Source of the DNA: an uncultured Eubacteriales bacterium
GTDB taxonomy: Bacteria; Bacillota; Clostridia; Oscillospirales; Oscillospiraceae
Direction of reading: 5' to 3'
Assembly: GCA_900549645.1 (NCBI GenBank)
Contig: URPD01000069.1
Coordinates: 1-6,983 of the forward strand
Length of the DNA stretch: 6,983 nucleotides
Shown: in pieces, positions 4,031-6,983 of the stretch
Layout of the letters: every line of letters begins with the position of its first letter
Numbering within the stretch: position 1 is the stretch's first letter
Program-made: the position numbers and the translations under genes
Notes under the pieces: model-generated
What the model was told of the DNA's origin: nothing
The model's input: the letters and a program-made list of their open reading frames with translations, nothing else
Database searches by the model: none

Positions 4031-6763
4031 TTATTTGCTCTTTTTCGCCTTCATATCCTTGATGGCAATCTTTGCCGCGCGCTTTGCGGCGTAGGGAAGT
4101 ATTGCCTTCATCTTGTCCTCGGCCTTTATCATCGTGGAGGCTTCGGGCAGCTCGCGGCGGAGATGAATGGCGTCAAACTCGCACTTCGTGGTGCACAGTC
4201 CGCAGCCGATGCACTTGTTCTCGTCAACGACGGTCGCGCCGCAGCCGAGGCAGCGGGAGGCTTCCTTCTTGACCTGCTCCTCGGTGAAGGCCATACGGTC
4301 GTTGGAGAAGGACTTGGCCTTCTTCGCGTCGTGGCCGGGAACCTGCCGGGAGGAGTTGTCAAAGCTCTCAACTGCGATAGCAAGATTGCTCTTGTCAAGC
4401 TCGATAAAGTCGCGGCGGTTGCGGGCGAGAGTCAGGCTCTGGCCGGGGTGCACGTAGCGGTGCAGGGATATCGCGGCCTCGCGGCCTGCGGCTATGGCGT
4501 CGATGGCAAACTTCGGGCCGGTGTACACGTCGCCGCCGACGAAAACGTCGGGCTGTGCGGTCTGAAGCGTCACGGCGTCGGCGATGATGGTGCCGTTCTT
4601 GTTGAAGGTCATGCCTTCGGGCGCGATGCCGCCGAGATCGACTTTCTGGCCGATAGCTCCGATAACCGCGCTGACCTCGATGGTCTCAAACTTGCCGGTG
4701 CCGACGGGCTTGCGGCGACCCTTTTCGTCAGGCTCGCCAAGCTCCATGACCTCGACCTTGAGCGCCTTGACCTTGCCGTCTTCGCCGATTATCTCGGCGG
4801 GCGAGTTCAGGAACAGGAACTTGACGCCCTCTTCCTTGGCCTCTGCGACTTCCATCTTGTCCGCGGGCATCTCGTCCTCACTGCGGCGGTAGACAACGTA
4901 GGTCTCCTTCGCGCCGAGGCGGACTGCCGTGCGGCAGACATCCATTGCGACGTTGCCGCCGCCGATGACTGCGACCTTCTCGCCGATGGCGGGCTTGTTG
5001 CCGAGATTGACCTCGCGCATGAACTCAACGCCGCCGAATACGCCCTCCAGCTCTTCACCGGGGATGCGCAGTGCGGAGGACTTCTGCGCGCCGATGCCGA
5101 GGAAGAAGCCCTTGTAGCCCTGAGCGCGCAGTTCGTCGAGCGTGACGTCCTTGCCGACCTCAACGCCGCACTTGAACTCGACGCCCATCTCGCGCAGAAC
5201 TTCGATCTCCGCGTTGACGACATCCTTCTCAAGACGGAAGTTCGGGATGCCAAGAGTCAGCATACCGCCGGGGACGGGGTTCTTCTCAAAAACGGTCACG
5301 GGGTAGCCCATGTTGGCGAGATAGTAGGCACAGCTCATGCCGGCGGGGCCTGCGCCGATAACTGCGATGTGCTCGGCATAGTCCTCGGTGCTGGCTCTGT
5401 ATGTACGGCGGGCGGGAACATAGCGGGTCTCGGCATTCAGCTCCTGCTCGGCGATGAATCTCTTTATCTCGTCGATAGCGACGGGGGAGTCGATAGTGCC
5501 GCGGGTGCAGGCGTCCTCACAGCGGCGGTTGCAGATGCTGCCGCAGACGGCGGGGAAGGGGTTATCCTGCTTGATGAGCTTCAGCGCGTCAAGATATCTG
5601 CCCTCGGCAGCCATCTTGATATAGCCCTGAACTGCGATATGCGCGGGGCACGCGGTCTTGCAGGGTGCGGTGCCGCTGTCGTAGCAGTTTTTCATGTTGT
5701 TGTCGCGGTAGTCCTCATCCCACTTGTCGGGACCCCAGTGGTTGTCGTCGGGCAGCTCGTGCTTCGGATACTCGACGGGGCCGTTCTTGGTGCAGAGCTT
5801 CTGGCCGAGCTTGGCCGCGCCCGCGGGACATACCTCGACGCACTTGCCGCAGGCAACGCACTTTTCCTTGTCCACATGGGCAATGTAGGCGCTGCGGGAC
5901 ATATTGGGAGTGTTGAAAAGCTGAGAGGTGCGCAGAGCGTAGCATACGCCGGGTGCGCAGTTGCAGATGGCGAATATCTTGTCCTCGCCGTCGATATTGG
6001 TTATCTGATGGACATAGCCCTCATCCTCGGCGCGCTGGAGTACCTCCATGACCTCCTCATAGGTTGCCTCGTGACCGTCCTTGCCGGTCTCGATGGAGTA
6101 CTTTGCGCAGTCGCCGACGGCGATGCACCAGAGGTCGGCGATGTCGCCGCTGCCTTCACCGCGCACGGTCTGAGAGCGGCGGCAGGAGCAAACGCCGATT
6201 GCGTATGTATCGTATTTCTTCAGCCAGTGGGAGAGATGCTCAATACTGACGGACTGGGAGTCGGCAGGTATCGCCTTTTCGACGGGGACGACGTGCATAC
6301 CGATACCGGCGCCGCCGAGCGGAACCATGGGAGTGACCTTTTCAAGGGGGAGACGAGCCATGCGCTCAAAGAAGTCGCACACCTCGGGGTGCTCATTTAC
6401 AAAGCTTTCGCGCATATTGAGAAATTCTGCGGCGCCGGGGACAAAGAGCGGGAGAAGGTACTGCTTTTTGTGCTGCGGGTTTTCCCAGTTGTACTCAAGA
6501 AGACCGATGCAGCTCATTTCCTGCAGTTTGGCCTCAAGCGCTTTCGTGTCGCTGCGGCCGGCGGCCTTTGCGATATCCTCCAGAGTCATGGGGACGCGCT
6601 GCTTCATGCTTAGGGCGATGTCAACCATCTCATCGTCCAGAACGTTGACAAGACCCCAGAATTCAGGACAGCTTTCGTCAAGCTTTTCAAGTCCGAGCTT
6701 GTAAGGGACACGGTCGGTCATTTTTTTACCGAGCTTAAAGAGCTTTTCTTTGTTAGTTACCAT
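4031..6763 (-). CDS. Multidomain FAD/NAD(P)-dependent iron-sulfur oxidoreductase (GltD/NfnB-like core)
   Basis: This 910-residue cytoplasmic protein likely moves electrons between NAD(P)H, FAD and iron-sulfur carriers. Residues 1-300 resemble clostridial CxCR/CNC ferredoxin-like proteins: a winged-helix-like stretch (57-95), then VCSCRR (C192, C194), C213, C219 and ICNCAPGVC (C267, C269, C274). A [4Fe-4S] motif CxxCxxCxxxCP follows at C302, C305, C308 and C312. Residues about 355-440 are a GltD-type cluster domain (C360, C368, C372, C407, C411, C415, C419). FAD binding is VIGAGPAGMS (468-477), NAD(P)H binding is VIGGGNVAMD (599-608) with YRRSEDEMPA (625-634), and the closing FAD motif is FVGGDVYTGP (741-750). 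The C-terminus adds CLGC (838-841) and CIGCGLCTTKC (851-861). AAGGAG lies 6 bases before the ATG. Its partner is unseen, so glutamate synthase, NADH:ferredoxin oxidoreductase or hydrogenase-linked bifurcation all remain possible; classical GltD is about half this size. Confidence 0.88.
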   Translation of the reverse strand: MVTNKEKLFKLGKKMTDRVPYKLGLEKLDESCPEFWGLVNVLDDEMVDIALSMKQRVPMTLEDIAKAAGRSDTKALEAKLQEMSCIGLLEYNWENPQHKKQYLLPLFVPGAAEFLNMRESFVNEHPEVCDFFERMARLPLEKVTPMVPLGGAGIGMHVVPVEKAIPADSQSVSIEHLSHWLKKYDTYAIGVCSCRRSQTVRGEGSGDIADLWCIAVGDCAKYSIETGKDGHEATYEEVMEVLQRAEDEGYVHQITNIDGEDKIFAICNCAPGVCYALRTSQLFNTPNMSRSAYIAHVDKEKCVACGKCVEVCPAGAAKLGQKLCTKNGPVEYPKHELPDDNHWGPDKWDEDYRDNNMKNCYDSGTAPCKTACPAHIAVQGYIKMAAEGRYLDALKLIKQDNPFPAVCGSICNRRCEDACTRGTIDSPVAIDEIKRFIAEQELNAETRYVPARRTYRASTEDYAEHIAVIGAGPAGMSCAYYLANMGYPVTVFEKNPVPGGMLTLGIPNFRLEKDVVNAEIEVLREMGVEFKCGVEVGKDVTLDELRAQGYKGFFLGIGAQKSSALRIPGEELEGVFGGVEFMREVNLGNKPAIGEKVAVIGGGNVAMDVCRTAVRLGAKETYVVYRRSEDEMPADKMEVAEAKEEGVKFLFLNSPAEIIGEDGKVKALKVEVMELGEPDEKGRRKPVGTGKFETIEVSAVIGAIGQKVDLGGIAPEGMTFNKNGTIIADAVTLQTAQPDVFVGGDVYTGPKFAIDAIAAGREAAISLHRYVHPGQSLTLARNRRDFIELDKSNLAIAVESFDNSSRQVPGHDAKKAKSFSNDRMAFTEEQVKKEASRCLGCGATVVDENKCIGCGLCTTKCEFDAIHLRRELPEASTMIKAEDKMKAILPYAAKRAAKIAIKDMKAKKSK

Positions 6764-6812
6764 ATATTACTCCTTTCCTTGGAGCGTGAAACCTGCTGCT
6801 CCGTTACTGTCA

Positions 6813-6841
6813 AGAATATCACATAACCCGGCAAAAGTCAC
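6813..6841 (-). promoter_or_regulatory. Candidate extended -10 promoter of the oxidoreductase-hypA operon
   Basis: On the minus strand, GTGACT (6841-6836, 4/6 match to TTGACA) is 17 bp from TATTCT (6818-6813, 4/6). The -10 is preceded by TG and one base (TGATATTCT), the extended -10 form. Transcription would start near 6806, leaving a leader of about 43 bases with AAGGAG at 6775-6770. A second possible -10, a perfect TATAAT at 6882-6877, lacks a good -35. A nearby TTGACA (6813-6808) has no matching -10. Confidence 0.5.
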
Positions 6842-6875
6842 GCAAAATTCACCAAATTTGGTGGGAATTTTGTGA
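6838..6875. promoter_or_regulatory. Palindromic operator-like dyad upstream of the oxidoreductase
   Basis: CACCAAATTTGGTG (6850-6863) is a perfect 14-bp palindrome. It is flanked by further imperfect complementary arms, CAAAATT on the left and AATTTTG on the right, with TCAC and GTGA at the outer ends. The whole 38-bp dyad abuts the -35 of the candidate promoter at 6841-6836 and lies downstream of the alternative TATAAT at 6882-6877. Such a site suits a dimeric regulator, but the regulator is not identifiable. TTGTGAAATT (6869-6878) resembles half of a Rex site, without a proper second half. Confidence 0.55.
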
Positions 6876-6900
6876 AATTATATATATCTGGAATAGTGTA

Positions 6901-6928
6901 TAAAAAACGCGGCGTATATACGCCGCGT
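6901..6928 (-). terminator. Intrinsic terminator of a minus-strand gene entering from the right
   Basis: ACGCGGCGTATATACGCCGCGT (6907-6928) is a perfect 22-bp palindrome, able to fold into a GC-rich stem. On the minus strand it runs straight into TTTTTT then AT (6907-6901), a classic intrinsic terminator. The plus-strand side has no T tract. It should end the transcript of a gene lying mostly beyond base 6983 and separates that gene from the oxidoreductase promoter. Confidence 0.85.
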
Positions 6929-6935
6929 CAGTCTG

Positions 6936-6983
6936 TCAAAAAACATGTGCAGCAGGGCACAGATAAGAGAGCCGCGGGGGAGC
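6936..6983 (-). other. Possible 3' end of an upstream minus-strand gene, frame uncertain
   Basis: A terminator immediately to the left implies a coding end here. One minus-strand frame is open from base 6983 to a TGA at 6938-6936, eight bases before the terminator stem, and would encode only 15 residues (ending AAHVF). A second frame ends at a TGA at 6930-6928, touching the stem. The third frame runs through the terminator and is therefore less likely. There is too little sequence to name a product or be sure which frame is real. Confidence 0.3.

Noticed and set aside
4010..6613. An 867-codon open frame on the plus strand, opposite the oxidoreductase and the hypA start
   Set aside because: It lacks a recognisable domain, consists of low-information Ala/Val/Leu/Gly/Asp-rich sequence, and lies antisense to a gene with clear motifs throughout. 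It is the expected by-product of GC-rich codon use on the opposite strand.
6781..6802. GGAGC...GCTCC small hairpin in the oxidoreductase leader, considered as a riboswitch
   Set aside because: Only a 5-bp stem; the roughly 43-base leader is too short for a known riboswitch class and I see no conserved aptamer motif.

Overview
The window looks like chromosomal DNA from an anaerobic, GC-rich member of the Clostridia, probably of the gut Oscillospirales/Ruminococcaceae type. The reasons are strong AGGAGG-type ribosome binding sites, a D-Ala-D-Ala ligase of clostridial style, a DUF5685-like gene beside a J-domain gene, and a large multi-[4Fe-4S] flavoprotein beside hypA. The organism assignment is inferred from gene content and codon style only.

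Layout, left to right. Bases 1-55 look like the terminal inverted repeat of an IS3-family (IS150-like) insertion sequence whose body lies outside the window. It stops about 80 bp before ddl (135-1199, +), a D-alanine--D-alanine ligase. After a 99-bp gap holding a candidate promoter comes a tightly coupled plus-strand operon. It encodes a two-TM zinc-ribbon protein (1299-1703), a DUF5685-family protein (1703-2560, overlapping by one base) and a J-domain/TPR protein with a Gln/Tyr/Gly-rich linker and Cys-rich tail (2541-3236, overlapping by 20 bases). A clear terminator hairpin follows at 3248-3285.

The right half is on the minus strand and converges on the first half. A promoter and dyad at about 6813-6882 lead into a 910-residue FAD/NAD(P)-dependent iron-sulfur oxidoreductase (6763-4031). 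It is followed 19 bp later by hypA (4011-3667), a nickel metallochaperone. A 12-bp perfect hairpin sits just after hypA, and then comes a small Lar-like zinc-ribbon gene starting at TTG (3577-3353). An 18-bp hairpin at 3315-3353 ends that transcript. At the far right a perfect 22-bp palindrome followed on the minus strand by T6 (6901-6928) terminates another minus-strand transcript, of which at most about 50 bases are visible.

The left operon suggests chaperone or membrane-associated protein quality control (J protein, zinc ribbon, DUF5685). The right operon suggests anaerobic redox metabolism (NAD(P)H/ferredoxin electron transfer) linked to nickel-enzyme maturation. No CRISPR array, rRNA, tRNA or complete mobile element was seen. 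There is no gene-free stretch longer than about 300 bases.
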